Shown: positions 35,768 to 45,954 of the stretch, piece after piece
How positions within the stretch are numbered: position 1 is the first letter of the stretch
How the letters are laid out: every line of letters begins with the position of its first letter
Assembly (NCBI GenBank): GCA_016722515.1
Contig: JADKJE010000001.1
Coordinates: 930,001-994,000, forward strand
Reading direction: 5' to 3'
DNA length: 64,000 bases
Origin: Alphaproteobacteria bacterium
GTDB lineage: Bacteria > Pseudomonadota > Alphaproteobacteria > Rickettsiales > JADKJE01
Notes under the pieces: model-generated
Told to the model about the DNA's origin: nothing
Database searches by the model: none
Seen by the model: only the letters and a program-made list of their open reading frames with translations
Program-made: the position numbers and the translations under genes

Positions 35768-37270
35768 ATGGTATCGCATTGTTTTTCCGTTGCCTTTGAA
35801 GGTATTCACGTTGTGTTGGTCGAAGTACAAACACATTTTAATTATTCAAGCTTTAATGACTTTTATATTGTTGGTCTTCCTGACAAAACCGTACGAGAAT
35901 CAGAACAGCGCATCCGCGCAGCATTTTCAACACTTGGCATGCAAACCATGCTGCCTAATATCACCATTAATTTAGCGCCCGCTTCGTTGCATAAAGCAGG
36001 CAGCCATTATGATTTGCCCATTGCCTTAAGCATCTTATGTAAGCTCAATATTATTCCCCGTGAAACCATACAAGACCGCATTATCATGGGTGAATTATCA
36101 TTGGATGGCCAGATTGTTTCTGTTCCGGGTGTGTTTGCTGCCAGTATGATTGCTAAAGAAAAAAACAAAACATTCATCTGCCCCTACGCTAATGCCGAAG
36201 AAGCAACACTGACGAGCAATCAGCAGGTCATAGCAACAGATACGCTTAACTCACTTATTGATTATTTGAATAACCGCAATAGCCTACCTCCATTTTCTTT
36301 ATCGACGGATCATGTACCAACATCTTTTCAAGACCTCAGTCTGGTCAAAGGACAATCAGCTGCTAAACGTGCGCTGGAAATCGCAGCAGCTGGCAATCAT
36401 AATCTCTTGATGAAGGGACCTCCAGGATCGGGTAAATCAATGTTGGCTTCGTGCCTTCCGGGTATCCTGCCGCCACTTTCTTCACGCGATAGCCATGAGG
36501 TAAACCTAATCGCCAGTATTACCGGCCAACTTAAAAACAACCAATTACTCAAGCATGCTCCGTTCCGCAGCCCACATCATTCCTGTTCTATGGCAGCAAT
36601 GGTCGGTGGTGGCAAACATGCGCGTGCTGGAGAAATTACATTGGCGCATCGCGGTATTTTATTCCTGGATGAATTTCCCGAATATTCAAAACAGGTATTG
36701 GAAGCCCTTCGTCAGCCCATGGAATCTGGAATCATCACGATTTCACGTGCCAATGCCCATTTTACATACCCAGCCATATTTCAACTGATTGCAGCCATGA
36801 ATCCCTGCCCATGTGGTTATCTGAATGATCCTAACCGCATGTGCCATAAGGCACCTGTCTGTGGAAAGACCTACCTCTCCAAATTATCAGGGCCCATTTT
36901 AGATCGGATTGATCTTCATATTGATGTTCCTGAAGTGCCGTTATCGTCACTGAAACACTTATCCCTAGGCGAAACATCAGAACAGGTTCGCCAACGCGTT
37001 ATTCTGGCACGCGCATGTCAACAACAGCGATACCATCATGATGATATTCAAACCAATAGCCAAGCAGCGATGACTACCATCGAATCACATCTTCACTTAA
37101 CCGCTGAAGCCCAGCTATTTCTTGATAAAGCCATAGAGCGCTGGAAATTATCTATGCGTGGCTACACGCGCGTATTACGCGTGGCTCGTACTATCGCTGA
37201 TCTTGAACAACAGGAACAGGTTGAGAAAAAGCATCTAGCAGAAGCATTCTCATACCGCCCACTCCTATGA
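35768..37270 (+). CDS. comM: ComM/YifB-type AAA ATPase
   Basis: ComM is a hexameric helicase promoting branch migration in natural transformation; older annotations call it magnesium-chelatase-like. An N-terminal Lon-protease-like domain has GLPDKTVRES and the LAPASLHKAGSHYDLPIA block. Walker A is GPPGSGKSM, Walker B is GILFLDEFPE, and the zinc-type CPCGYLND region follows. The start MVSHCFSVAF after GGGGT matches family N-termini; an in-frame ATG at 35720 is less likely. About 500 residues. Transformation ability itself is not shown. Confidence 0.93.
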   Translation: MVSHCFSVAFEGIHVVLVEVQTHFNYSSFNDFYIVGLPDKTVRESEQRIRAAFSTLGMQTMLPNITINLAPASLHKAGSHYDLPIALSILCKLNIIPRETIQDRIIMGELSLDGQIVSVPGVFAASMIAKEKNKTFICPYANAEEATLTSNQQVIATDTLNSLIDYLNNRNSLPPFSLSTDHVPTSFQDLSLVKGQSAAKRALEIAAAGNHNLLMKGPPGSGKSMLASCLPGILPPLSSRDSHEVNLIASITGQLKNNQLLKHAPFRSPHHSCSMAAMVGGGKHARAGEITLAHRGILFLDEFPEYSKQVLEALRQPMESGIITISRANAHFTYPAIFQLIAAMNPCPCGYLNDPNRMCHKAPVCGKTYLSKLSGPILDRIDLHIDVPEVPLSSLKHLSLGETSEQVRQRVILARACQQQRYHHDDIQTNSQAAMTTIESHLHLTAEAQLFLDKAIERWKLSMRGYTRVLRVARTIADLEQQEQVEKKHLAEAFSYRPLL

Positions 37271-37390
37271 TTTTTTGTACTAACAAAAAACATTATCCTT
37301 ATAAGGTTGTTGAGAAGAATCCTGTATAGACAGATGGAATGAGATATGTAAAAGCAGCCTCATCCATTATTCTTTATCCAGAAAACCAAC

Positions 37391-37428
37391 AAAAAACGCG
37401 CTAAGTCATATGACTTAGCGCGTTTTTT
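37391..37428. terminator. Bidirectional terminator between comM and glnA
   Basis: A perfect 38-base palindrome centred on CATATG, flanked by AAAAAA and TTTTTT, sits between the converging comM and glnA genes and can stop transcription from both sides. Confidence 0.92.
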
Positions 37429-37447
37429 AAAAAGATTTTCAACGCTT

Positions 37448-38926
37448 TTATGAGCTGAAATAATTTTGGAATTCAACTGGATGAGGGCTTCTTTCTAATT
37501 CAGTTACTTCTTCCATTTTAAGTGCAATATACGCATCAATCAATTCATCATTGAAAACACCACCAGCCTTCAAGAAAGCACGGTCTTTATCAAGAGCCTC
37601 GAGTGACATATGAAGCGAACGGCTAACGGTAGGAATTTTCTTCAATTCTTTTGCATCTAAATGATAAAGATCTTTATCTGAAGCGTCACCCGGATGGATT
37701 TTGTTACGAATACCATCCAAACCTGCCATTAACATAGCAGCAAACGACAAATATGGATTACTTGCAGGATCTGGGAAACGAACCTCGATCCTTTTACCTT
37801 TAGTCGAATGCACATGCGGAATACGCACAGATGCAGAGCGGTTAACCGCAGAATAAGCCAACAGAGTTGGCGCTTCATAACCTGGAACCAAGCGTTTATA
37901 GCTGTTGGTTGTGGAGTTCGTAAATGCATTGATCGCACGGGCATGTTTAATAATACCGCCGATGTAATACAGTGCCATTTCTGATAAGCCAGCATATTTG
38001 TTACCGGCAAATAATGGCTTACCATCTTTCCAGATCGATTGGTGCACGTGCATACCAGACCCATTATCACCGGCTATGGGCTTAGGCATAAAGGTAGCAG
38101 CTTTACCATGAACTTGCGCCACGTTGTGGACAACGTATTTATATTTTTGGACATTATCTGCCGTTTGAATTAACGTGCTGAATTTAATACCCAATTCACA
38201 TTGCGCAGGAGCGACTTCATGGTGATGAAGAACTGGTTGAACCCCTACGGCTTCAAGAACTTCTAACATGTCCGTACGAATTTCTGACAATGAATCAACC
38301 GGCATAACTGGGAAATAACCACCTTTCACTTTAGGCCGGTGTCCTAAGTTTGCTTGATGTGGAAATTCTCTACCACTGCTGTAAGGACCCTCTTCAGCTT
38401 CTAAATGATAAAATGCTTCATTCATACCGACGTTAAAACGAACATTATCAAAAACAAAAAACTCAAGTTCTGGGCCAAAGAAACAAGCATCACCTAGTTT
38501 AGAATCAATCAGATACTGTTCTGCGTTTTTAGCAATATTGCGCGGATCACGATCATAGCCTTTGCCCGTATCTGGATCAATAACATCACAGAAAACAGAA
38601 AGTGTAGAACGCGATGCAAACGGATCAATAAACATTGATCTTTGATCAGGCAATAGAATCATGTCTGATTTTTCGATCCCTCTCCATCCTTGGATAGAGG
38701 AGCCATCAAACATTAACCCCGATGTAAGCAATTCTTCATCAACTTCACGAATGTCATAGGTCGTATGTTGTAATTTACCTTTAGAGTCAGTAAACAAAAA
38801 ATCAACATATTTTGCTTCAGATTGTGCAGCAAGCGACAATAACGGATGGTCGGAACGAGACTTTGTTTTTGCAGTTACCGGTTTGGCATCGGCGGATTTG
38901 GTAGCAGTTTTTTTCTTTTTTGACAT
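37448..38926 (-). CDS. glnA: Glutamine synthetase type I
   Basis: The enzyme makes glutamine from glutamate, ammonia and ATP. Family marks: MFDGSSIQGW, the metal-binding FFGPELEFFVFD, HHHEVAPAQCE, the ATP motif PKPIAGDNGSGMHVH, and NRSASVRIP. The tyrosine in DKDLYHL lies at the position adenylylated in type I-beta enzymes. An unusual N-terminal extension of about 27 residues, MSKKKKTATKSADAK..., is rich in lysine and alanine. The total is 492 residues, against about 470 for most. No glnB is adjacent. Confidence 0.97.
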   Translation of the reverse strand: MSKKKKTATKSADAKPVTAKTKSRSDHPLLSLAAQSEAKYVDFLFTDSKGKLQHTTYDIREVDEELLTSGLMFDGSSIQGWRGIEKSDMILLPDQRSMFIDPFASRSTLSVFCDVIDPDTGKGYDRDPRNIAKNAEQYLIDSKLGDACFFGPELEFFVFDNVRFNVGMNEAFYHLEAEEGPYSSGREFPHQANLGHRPKVKGGYFPVMPVDSLSEIRTDMLEVLEAVGVQPVLHHHEVAPAQCELGIKFSTLIQTADNVQKYKYVVHNVAQVHGKAATFMPKPIAGDNGSGMHVHQSIWKDGKPLFAGNKYAGLSEMALYYIGGIIKHARAINAFTNSTTNSYKRLVPGYEAPTLLAYSAVNRSASVRIPHVHSTKGKRIEVRFPDPASNPYLSFAAMLMAGLDGIRNKIHPGDASDKDLYHLDAKELKKIPTVSRSLHMSLEALDKDRAFLKAGGVFNDELIDAYIALKMEEVTELERSPHPVEFQNYFSS

Positions 38927-39054
38927 GTCATTTCCTACATTTAGGTGTGATTGCTAAAATATGAGGTAAGCAAATTGTTGGTTTGCCCAGAGTTTAAAGA
39001 TAAAACGTCTACCGGATAATTGCAAGAACAAATCTGTTAAGAAGCATTGATAAA

Positions 39055-39909
39055 TCAATAAAAAACAACTGTTTTGCTACCATTCAGCAGCACTCTGTTT
39101 TCACTATGATATTTAACAGCACGGGCCAACGTACGACATTCAATATCACACCCTAACGCAACCATTTTCTGAGGGTCATGCGTATGATCAACCCGAATAA
39201 CTTCTTGATCTATAATTGGCCCTTCATCGAGATCGTCAGTCACGTAATGAGCCGTGGCACCAATCAGTTTAACCCCCTTATCATAGGCTTGATGATAAGG
39301 CTTTGCCCCCTTAAAACTGGGAAGGAAAGAGTGATGAATATTTATCGCTCTTCCATTCAGCTTAGAACTTAATTCTGGCGATAATATCTGCATGTAGCGC
39401 GCTAACACCACCACATCTGCTTTATAATGACCAATTAATTCTAGAACCTTCGATTCTTGCTCATGCTTTGTCTCTTTCGAAACTGGCAAGTGATGAAAAG
39501 CAACACCATACCATTGCGTCATTTCAGCTAAATCCTGATGGTTCGAAATCACGGCAGGAATATCAATATTCAAACGCCCAGTCCGTTGACGGTGCAATAA
39601 ATCATTTAAGCAATGGCTTTCTTTTGACACCATAATCACCATCTTCATACGCATATCGGTTGAACTCAACGTCCATTTCATGGAAAAGCGAGCGGCGATT
39701 GCTGCAAATTCTTGGCGGATAGTTACTTCAGTCTGATGTGTTTCTGTTACCTCAAACAAGGTTCGCATGAAAAATGTGCCTGTCGAAGCATCCCCGAATT
39801 GTGCCGACTCAAGAATAAAGCCTTTATGCTCCAACAAAAAATTGGCAACTGCAGCAACGATTCCAGCAATATCTGGACATGCCAGGGTAAGAACAAAGCG
39901 TTTCAGCAT
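39055..39909 (-). CDS. purU: Formyltetrahydrofolate deformylase
   Basis: PurU hydrolyses 10-formyl-THF to THF and formate, balancing one-carbon pools. An N-terminal ACT domain, LTLACPDIAGIVAAV, precedes a formyltransferase-like domain with NIHHSFLPSFKGAKPYHQAY and TAHYVTDDLDEGPII, where Asn, His and Asp form the active site. The 284 residues are standard. The ACT domain and the HHSFLPSF form separate it from PurN at 14205. It lies 13 bases after the AsmA-like gene. Confidence 0.95.
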   Translation of the reverse strand: MLKRFVLTLACPDIAGIVAAVANFLLEHKGFILESAQFGDASTGTFFMRTLFEVTETHQTEVTIRQEFAAIAARFSMKWTLSSTDMRMKMVIMVSKESHCLNDLLHRQRTGRLNIDIPAVISNHQDLAEMTQWYGVAFHHLPVSKETKHEQESKVLELIGHYKADVVVLARYMQILSPELSSKLNGRAINIHHSFLPSFKGAKPYHQAYDKGVKLIGATAHYVTDDLDEGPIIDQEVIRVDHTHDPQKMVALGCDIECRTLARAVKYHSENRVLLNGSKTVVFY

Positions 39910-39922
39910 TTATCATACTCCC

Positions 39923-41989
39923 CTAAAACATGTTCAACAGATCTTTCACCGCATCTTTCTTTTTAGGTTCCTGATCCTGTTTTTGCTCAGGAGTTGGCGC
40001 TGTTTCACTAGAACCTTGGGATCCTTGTGTTGCATCCGCTGGTGCTTCTTTTGAGCCACCTAATCCGCCCAAAATACCCGATTTAAGACTTTTTCCTAAC
40101 CCTTTCGTGGATTCTTTATAACCTTTAAGTGTTTTACCGATATTAGCTGGATCTGCCAGCAAGTCTTTAACCACTTGTTGAGCTATTTCCAATCGAATGT
40201 GAGGATCTGCCCAGGGCCCTTCAATGCGCACAGGTACTGTTAATCCTTTGCTTTCTCCTAGTCTTCCCTGCCCTTGCGTAGAAGCAATGAGCGAGGGTTC
40301 CGCCAAATAATTAATCCATTCACGTCCCAGATCAATGTCTCCACTTCCCTTAACAAGAATGAAGGGCGATTTTGCCGTCATATCTTCGTTATGGGCAATT
40401 CCTTTATGAATAACAAAGCTTGCATGGGCTTCAGAAAAATCAGTTTTAGCGGATTCTTTATCTGAGCTTAAGGGGGCTGTCACGGTTCTAGCTATTTGTG
40501 CCAAATTAATGCCCCGGACGAAACCATCTCGTAATGAGAAATGGGCATTGCCCTCGCCGGAAGACATCAGGCTTCCATAAGTCTTTCCAACACCCTTGGT
40601 TTGGATCACCGCATCTAAGGTTCCAGAGAAACGATCATTACCCATATAATCTTTGAGTACATTGCCTAAAGCCACATGCTTAATATCCCAATTTTCACTG
40701 TAGGAAGGCGTGCTTGCCTGCTGATTGAGGTCGAGATTACCCTTCACCATTCCACCGTAAAAATTAACTTCAGAAAGAACCAGGGACAAAACTTGGTTTT
40801 TAATATTCAAGGCTCCACTCACTTTACCGATCTTTAAATTACGATAAATAACACTTCCAGCACTAAAACGAAGTGAACCGTCTACTTTATCAAGCCCTGA
40901 AATACGAACTTCTTTTTGTTTCCAATCACCTTCTTTTTCTGCAGATCCTGGTGTAGCTGTGGCAGGTTTGTTGCCCATCAACGTGTCCAAGTTAATGGAA
41001 TCAGTATGTATATTACCCTGAAAACTGGTTTTCTTGCCTTCTGGAAATTGCGCAGATAGGTCACCATTTAGTGTGATACCTGCCAAACTCAAAGCAAGTG
41101 ACTTACAAGCAACACGTTCGGCGGCAAGGTGAGCTAAGCATCCCAGAGACAATGGCTTATTCATATCAGGATCTGGTTTATCACTGACGACTAAAAGCCA
41201 ATTTTTTAATTTAGCAACCGATGGAGAGGAGACATCCAATTTTCCATCTAAGGCTAGTTTTTCCTGAACAATCGTGTTTCCCTCAAATTTCAATTTAAGC
41301 AACGGCGATTTAATATCAAGGTTAAGTGGGTAATTTCCTTTATCAGCCAAAATCGAATCTAACGATGATGTTTTCGCGTCCAATTCTAATTTTTGATCAT
41401 TCCAATCCAAAGAGACATGCGCCTCTAATCCAGAAACGAGTGAATTAGTCACGTTCACATCCAACCCAGAAACGGTGTATATTTTCTTCTTTGTCTTGTC
41501 ACTGTAATGGATATCCCCATTTTCTATCGTGAATTCGTCAATATCAATGGAAGAGACATTATTATTGTCGCTGTCTTTCTTGTCTTCTTCTTTCGTGCTA
41601 AGATCGTTGAAATCCCAATTCACCTTATCATCACTAACCTTAATCAAATGAATGATGGGCTTCACTAATTCAATCTTGGTTATTTTGACTTCTTTGTTTA
41701 GCAAAGGCTTTAATTTAACCATTGCCACCAATTGGTCAAAGGTTGCGAATTCTCCTTTTTCAAATCCTGGTGGATTTCCAAGCGTTACATCCTTCATTTT
41801 AAGTGCTATCGAAGGAAATACTCTTAAAGATATAGGGCCATTAATATGGAGCTCTCTATGAGTCTTCTCAAGTACGATTTGCTCAATTTTGCCTTTATAG
41901 TTGTTAACGTCAACCACAAACGGTACAGCGATAACGACTGCGACGAGAAATAAAATGAAAACACCCGTGAACAAAAAAAACTTTCTCAT
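39923..41989 (-). CDS. AsmA family protein
   Basis: A 688-residue envelope protein with an N-terminal membrane anchor (FFLFTGVFILFLVAVVIAVPF) followed by the AsmA start pattern VDVNNYKGKIEQIVLEKTHRELHINGPISL. The long beta-rich middle and the conserved C-terminal domain with LRDGFVRGINLAQIART are typical of AsmA/TamB-like proteins, which are thought to bridge the periplasm and help phospholipid movement to the outer membrane. The C-terminus is a Pro/Gln/Lys-rich tail. It is followed closely by purU. Confidence 0.9.
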   Translation of the reverse strand: MRKFFLFTGVFILFLVAVVIAVPFVVDVNNYKGKIEQIVLEKTHRELHINGPISLRVFPSIALKMKDVTLGNPPGFEKGEFATFDQLVAMVKLKPLLNKEVKITKIELVKPIIHLIKVSDDKVNWDFNDLSTKEEDKKDSDNNNVSSIDIDEFTIENGDIHYSDKTKKKIYTVSGLDVNVTNSLVSGLEAHVSLDWNDQKLELDAKTSSLDSILADKGNYPLNLDIKSPLLKLKFEGNTIVQEKLALDGKLDVSSPSVAKLKNWLLVVSDKPDPDMNKPLSLGCLAHLAAERVACKSLALSLAGITLNGDLSAQFPEGKKTSFQGNIHTDSINLDTLMGNKPATATPGSAEKEGDWKQKEVRISGLDKVDGSLRFSAGSVIYRNLKIGKVSGALNIKNQVLSLVLSEVNFYGGMVKGNLDLNQQASTPSYSENWDIKHVALGNVLKDYMGNDRFSGTLDAVIQTKGVGKTYGSLMSSGEGNAHFSLRDGFVRGINLAQIARTVTAPLSSDKESAKTDFSEAHASFVIHKGIAHNEDMTAKSPFILVKGSGDIDLGREWINYLAEPSLIASTQGQGRLGESKGLTVPVRIEGPWADPHIRLEIAQQVVKDLLADPANIGKTLKGYKESTKGLGKSLKSGILGGLGGSKEAPADATQGSQGSSETAPTPEQKQDQEPKKKDAVKDLLNMF

Positions 41990-42147
41990 AACCGACCCTT
42001 ATCAATGAGCAACAATATTCGCTCAGGTAAGTATACGACAGTTAGGATATTTGTCTAGTTAGCAAATGGCGATTAAAATATGATTATTAGCTATAACTCA
42101 CAGCAGTGCATGTCGATCTTCAAAGAGAGGACACGTCACCACACCCG

Positions 42148-42429
42148 TTATTCTTGATTCACCAGTTCACGTAATTCTTTTCCAGCTCTGAAATAGGTGG
42201 TTCTATGTTTACCTAGCATCACTTTTTCACCTGTTTTAGGGTTACGCGCTACGCGTTCATCCCTATCACGTGGCACCAAGGTACCAAAGCCACGTAATTC
42301 AACTCTACGGCCCTGTTTTAAAGCCGTTTGGATTTCATCAAAAAAAAGATCAACACATGTTTTTAAAACTTTTTCAGATAAATGCGCATACTTGATTTTC
42401 AAAGTTCTAATTAACTCCGATTTTGTCAT
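42148..42429 (-). CDS. ihfB: Integration host factor subunit beta
   Basis: The 93 residues form a HU/IHF-type DNA-bending protein: MTKSELIRTLKIKYAHLSE, VELRGFGTLVPRDRDERVARNPKTGE and a C-terminal TTYFRAGKELRELVN. The proline in RNPKTGE is the one that intercalates into DNA. Its position after rpsA and sppA, as in many proteobacteria, favours the beta subunit over HU or the alpha subunit. Confidence 0.94.
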   Translation of the reverse strand: MTKSELIRTLKIKYAHLSEKVLKTCVDLFFDEIQTALKQGRRVELRGFGTLVPRDRDERVARNPKTGEKVMLGKHRTTYFRAGKELRELVNQE

Positions 42430-42454
42430 AGATTCCTCATCGACTCATAATACG

Positions 42455-43378
42455 TTACTGTAACATTGCCCACAATCCCGATCTAAGGGATTGCGAGTTA
42501 AATCCGGCGGCAGACGCCATGGATGAAAAAAGCTGATCCATGACCGTTTTTTCTTCATCAAGAGACACTTTCTTAATGTCTATAGTCGCTTCAATCTGCT
42601 TCTCCTTCGTTAACCATTCAATGGCCTCACGTTGACCACCAATAGCATCAACCAATTTGAGCTTTACTGCCTGACGACCTGAATAAACCCGACCATCTGC
42701 AAGTTTTTTTGTTTCTTCAATTGAAAAATTTCGTGATTGAGCCACATGCTCAACAAATATATTATAGGCATCAAGGATCATGTCATTAACAGCATGCTCA
42801 ACTTGAGGCGTCATTTTCTCAAAAGGAGAAGGAGAACCCTTTAATTCCGAAGATTTAAAGGTATACATTTTAATACCGATCTTGTCGATAAGCCCCGTTA
42901 CTTCAGGGGTCTGCATTATCACACCAATTGAACCAGTCATGGTTCCTTCACGAGCGAAGATTCTATCTGCTGCAATCGACACCCAGTAACCACCCGATGC
43001 CGCATAGTCACCCATAATGACGACCACAGGCTTTTTAGAACGGACGTATTTTAATTCATTAAATAAATTTTCAGCACCAACAAGCGTACCACCTGGACTA
43101 TTCACGTAAACCAGCAATGCCTTAGCACTTTTATCATCGGCGATTTCGCCTATCACTTCCTGCCAGTGGGGATTCTCGTAGATAATCCCTTCAATATCGA
43201 TACGGGCAATGTACGATGTAAGGCCATGTGTCAATCCTCCATCAACCCCATGTTTACCAAAGGGATGAAAGACCATCGCCGCCAAAAAGGCAACTGCTGC
43301 GATAGCGACAAAACGCCAGCGCTGCAGTTGCGATTTAAGCTTCATTCGATCGAGAATAGCATCAGCCATTAACACCAT
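42455..43378 (-). CDS. sppA: Signal peptide peptidase SppA
   Basis: A membrane serine protease that degrades cleaved signal peptides. One transmembrane helix lies at about residues 22-37; the conserved YVNSPGGTLVGAENL and the nucleophile serine in GDYAASGGYW (S128) follow, then TGSIGVIMQTP. The active lysine should lie in the next 50 residues; several lysines are present there. The short, single-domain form (307 residues) is that of most alphaproteobacteria. An internal ATG at 43369 is an alternative start. Confidence 0.93.
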   Translation of the reverse strand: MVLMADAILDRMKLKSQLQRWRFVAIAAVAFLAAMVFHPFGKHGVDGGLTHGLTSYIARIDIEGIIYENPHWQEVIGEIADDKSAKALLVYVNSPGGTLVGAENLFNELKYVRSKKPVVVIMGDYAASGGYWVSIAADRIFAREGTMTGSIGVIMQTPEVTGLIDKIGIKMYTFKSSELKGSPSPFEKMTPQVEHAVNDMILDAYNIFVEHVAQSRNFSIEETKKLADGRVYSGRQAVKLKLVDAIGGQREAIEWLTKEKQIEATIDIKKVSLDEEKTVMDQLFSSMASAAGFNSQSLRSGLWAMLQ

Positions 43379-43397
43379 ACATTACCCTATGCGTAAA

Positions 43398-45134
43398 CTA
43401 GGCTTCAGCAGATGCGTCATCAGCACCAGCTGCCGATTTTTTCTTCTCTTTGCTTTTGACTAAAGCCGCACCAAGGATTTCGCCAAGGCTTGCACCACTA
43501 TCGGTTGAACCATATTCAGCAATTGCTTTTTTATGCTCATCCATTTCTAGGGCTTTAATTGAAACGCCGATTTTGAAGTTATTTTTATCAATCGAGGTTA
43601 CCTTAGCGTCAACACGGTCTCCCACTGCAAAACGCTCAGGACGTTGATCAACACGGTCACGAGACAAATCTACTTTTTTGATAAAGGCACTGACACCTTC
43701 AGAAATTTGCACTTCGATACCTTCGTCATTTACTTCTTTAACAACACAGGTAACGGTAGCACCTTTCTCTACTTTATCAATAGCTCCAGCCATTGGATTA
43801 TCTGCCAATTGTTTAATACCAAGGCTGATACGCTCTTTATCAACTTCAAGCGCCAATACTTTCACTTCAATTTTTTCGTCTTTCTTGAATTTACGTATTT
43901 CTTCTTCTGGATTACCTGACCAGCACACATCAGAAATATGGACAAGTCCATCAATACCGAATTCCAGACCAACAAACAATCCAAATTCAACCACGTTTTT
44001 CACTTCGCCTTCAACGACAGTACCTACAGGGTATTTGTTAGCGAATAATTCCCATGGATTTTCCTGAGTTTGTTTAATACCCAGGCTGATACGATGACGC
44101 TCAGGATCAATTTCAAGCACTTTTACAGAGACTTCTTCACCGATGCTCAGCAATTTGCGTGGATGAACATTGCTCTTGGTCCAGCTGATTTCAGACACGT
44201 GCACAAGGCCTTCAATACCCGCTTCCAGTTCAACAAATGCACCATAATCAGTGATATTGGTGACAATCCCTTTGCAGGTAGAATTTTTCGGATAACGCGC
44301 ATCAATACCTTGCCAAGGATTACCTTCAAGCTGTTTCATGCCAAGCGAAATACGTTTGGTTTCTTTGTTAAATTTAATAACCTGTACTTTAATGGTTTGT
44401 CCGATAGAAAGCACTTCTGATGGATGGTTAATACGGTTCCATGAAATATCGGTAACGTGGAGCAATCCATCGATACTTCCCAGATCAATAAACGCACCAT
44501 AATCGGTGATATTTTTAACGATACCATCAAGGATTTGATTCTCTTCAATTTCACCCAGAAGCTTGTTACGCTCCTCTTTGCGTGACTCTTCAAGTACAGC
44601 ACGACGAGACACAACGATATTGCCCTCAGAACGGCTCATTTTAAGAATTTGGAACGGCTGTTCAATTCCCATAAGTGGTGAAATATTTTGAATAGGACGA
44701 ATATCAACCTGGCTACCAGGCAAGAATGCAACAACGCCACCTAAATCAACCGTAAAGCCACCTTTTACACGTCCAAAAATGACGCCATTAACACTTTCTG
44801 CTGCTGCAAATAATTTATCCAGCCTTTCCCACGCCTCTTCGCGCAATGCTTTTTCACGACTAACAACAGTACCACCTTTGCGGCTATCGATATGCTCAAG
44901 GAAAACATCAATATCATCGCCCACTTTAAGTTCAGAAAGAGTAGAACCAAATTCTTTAAGAGGCACCTGCGCTTCGGATTTCAATCCGACATCAATGAAG
45001 ATAACTTTATTGTCTATCGCAACAACGCGACCTTTAACAACCTCGCCTTCTTTGCTTTCTGTTATAAAGCTCTGCTCTAATAATTCTGCAAAATTTTCTG
45101 ATGATCCAAAATCTTGGGCTTTTGACACTGCCAT
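43398..45134 (-). CDS. rpsA: 30S ribosomal protein S1
   Basis: The 578-residue protein consists of six S1 RNA-binding repeats. The last four are the clearest, with patterns such as GIVKNITDYGAFIDLGSIDGLLHVTD and repeated RISLGIKQ ends. S1 brings mRNA to the small ribosomal subunit. It follows cmk by about 150 bases, an arrangement conserved in proteobacteria. The C-terminus is basic and low complexity (KSKEKKKSAAGADDAS). Confidence 0.97.
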   Translation of the reverse strand: MAVSKAQDFGSSENFAELLEQSFITESKEGEVVKGRVVAIDNKVIFIDVGLKSEAQVPLKEFGSTLSELKVGDDIDVFLEHIDSRKGGTVVSREKALREEAWERLDKLFAAAESVNGVIFGRVKGGFTVDLGGVVAFLPGSQVDIRPIQNISPLMGIEQPFQILKMSRSEGNIVVSRRAVLEESRKEERNKLLGEIEENQILDGIVKNITDYGAFIDLGSIDGLLHVTDISWNRINHPSEVLSIGQTIKVQVIKFNKETKRISLGMKQLEGNPWQGIDARYPKNSTCKGIVTNITDYGAFVELEAGIEGLVHVSEISWTKSNVHPRKLLSIGEEVSVKVLEIDPERHRISLGIKQTQENPWELFANKYPVGTVVEGEVKNVVEFGLFVGLEFGIDGLVHISDVCWSGNPEEEIRKFKKDEKIEVKVLALEVDKERISLGIKQLADNPMAGAIDKVEKGATVTCVVKEVNDEGIEVQISEGVSAFIKKVDLSRDRVDQRPERFAVGDRVDAKVTSIDKNNFKIGVSIKALEMDEHKKAIAEYGSTDSGASLGEILGAALVKSKEKKKSAAGADDASAEA

Positions 45135-45282
45135 GCAACACTACTCCGACATTTAGGATGAACATCCTAAACCACTAAAAAGTTAAAACAACAAAGATGG
45201 GTAGCATGAATATAACTGCCCATCCTCACACATACGCCTCTGGATTTTACAAGAATATTGCGGCGCTTAAGAAGCCTACCCT

Positions 45283-45954
45283 TTAAGAAATATTGCCCTG
45301 TAAGCTTGAATGAATTAAGGCAACTATTCGCTCAAAAACAGCATCTGCATCCAAGTCAGTTGTGTCGATTACAACCGCCCCTTGCGCCTTCGCCAACGGG
45401 GCTACTGCACGACCTTGGTCGCGCACATCCCGTTCTCGTAAATCCTGAAGAACACGTTCATATATAGCCGAATTGTCATTTTGATGCAACTCTTTATATC
45501 TTCTCATCGCCCGCGCTTCTAGCGATGCCGTCACAAATAGCTTTATATCACTGTTTGGGCAGACCACCGTGCCGATATCCCTACCATCTAAAATAGCACC
45601 AGCACCCGTATACGCAAATTCACGTTGATAAGCCAAAAGCGCAGCTCTTACTTCGGGGATCGCTGCAACTTTTGAAGCCATCTGCCCAACCTCTTCAGAA
45701 CGCAACAAATGGGATCGTAAATCACTTTCTGTAATGAGTTTCGCTGCCTGTGTTATGTGTTGAACATGGTCAAACGAGACCCCCAGTTGAATAGCTTTAG
45801 CCGCAACCGCCCGGTATAAGGAACCCGTATCAAGATAACGTAAATCAAAGTATCGCGCCAAGCGCCTGGCTAAGGTTCCTTTGCCAGAGGCCGCAGGTCC
45901 ATCGATAGCTACGACAAATGGTTGCCGTACAAAAGGGATTTTTTCCTGGCTCAT
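45283..45954 (-). CDS. cmk: Cytidylate kinase
   Basis: Cmk phosphorylates CMP and dCMP. The P-loop is GPAASGKGTLARRLA, then YLDTGSLYRAVA for the NMP site and DGRDIGTVV with the nucleotide-contacting Asp and Arg. At 223 residues it is normal. Its ATG overlaps the aroA stop by four bases (ATGA), indicating coupled translation. Confidence 0.96.
   Translation of the reverse strand: MSQEKIPFVRQPFVVAIDGPAASGKGTLARRLARYFDLRYLDTGSLYRAVAAKAIQLGVSFDHVQHITQAAKLITESDLRSHLLRSEEVGQMASKVAAIPEVRAALLAYQREFAYTGAGAILDGRDIGTVVCPNSDIKLFVTASLEARAMRRYKELHQNDNSAIYERVLQDLRERDVRDQGRAVAPLAKAQGAVVIDTTDLDADAVFERIVALIHSSLQGNIS

Noticed and set aside
35768..37270. Magnesium chelatase subunit
   Set aside because: The N-terminal Lon-like domain and CPCGY block identify the ComM/YifB family; no other chelatase subunit or bacteriochlorophyll gene is nearby.
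38950..39050. Sigma-54 promoter before glnA
   Set aside because: AGCAA and TTTGCC occur, but spacing does not fit the -24/-12 consensus.
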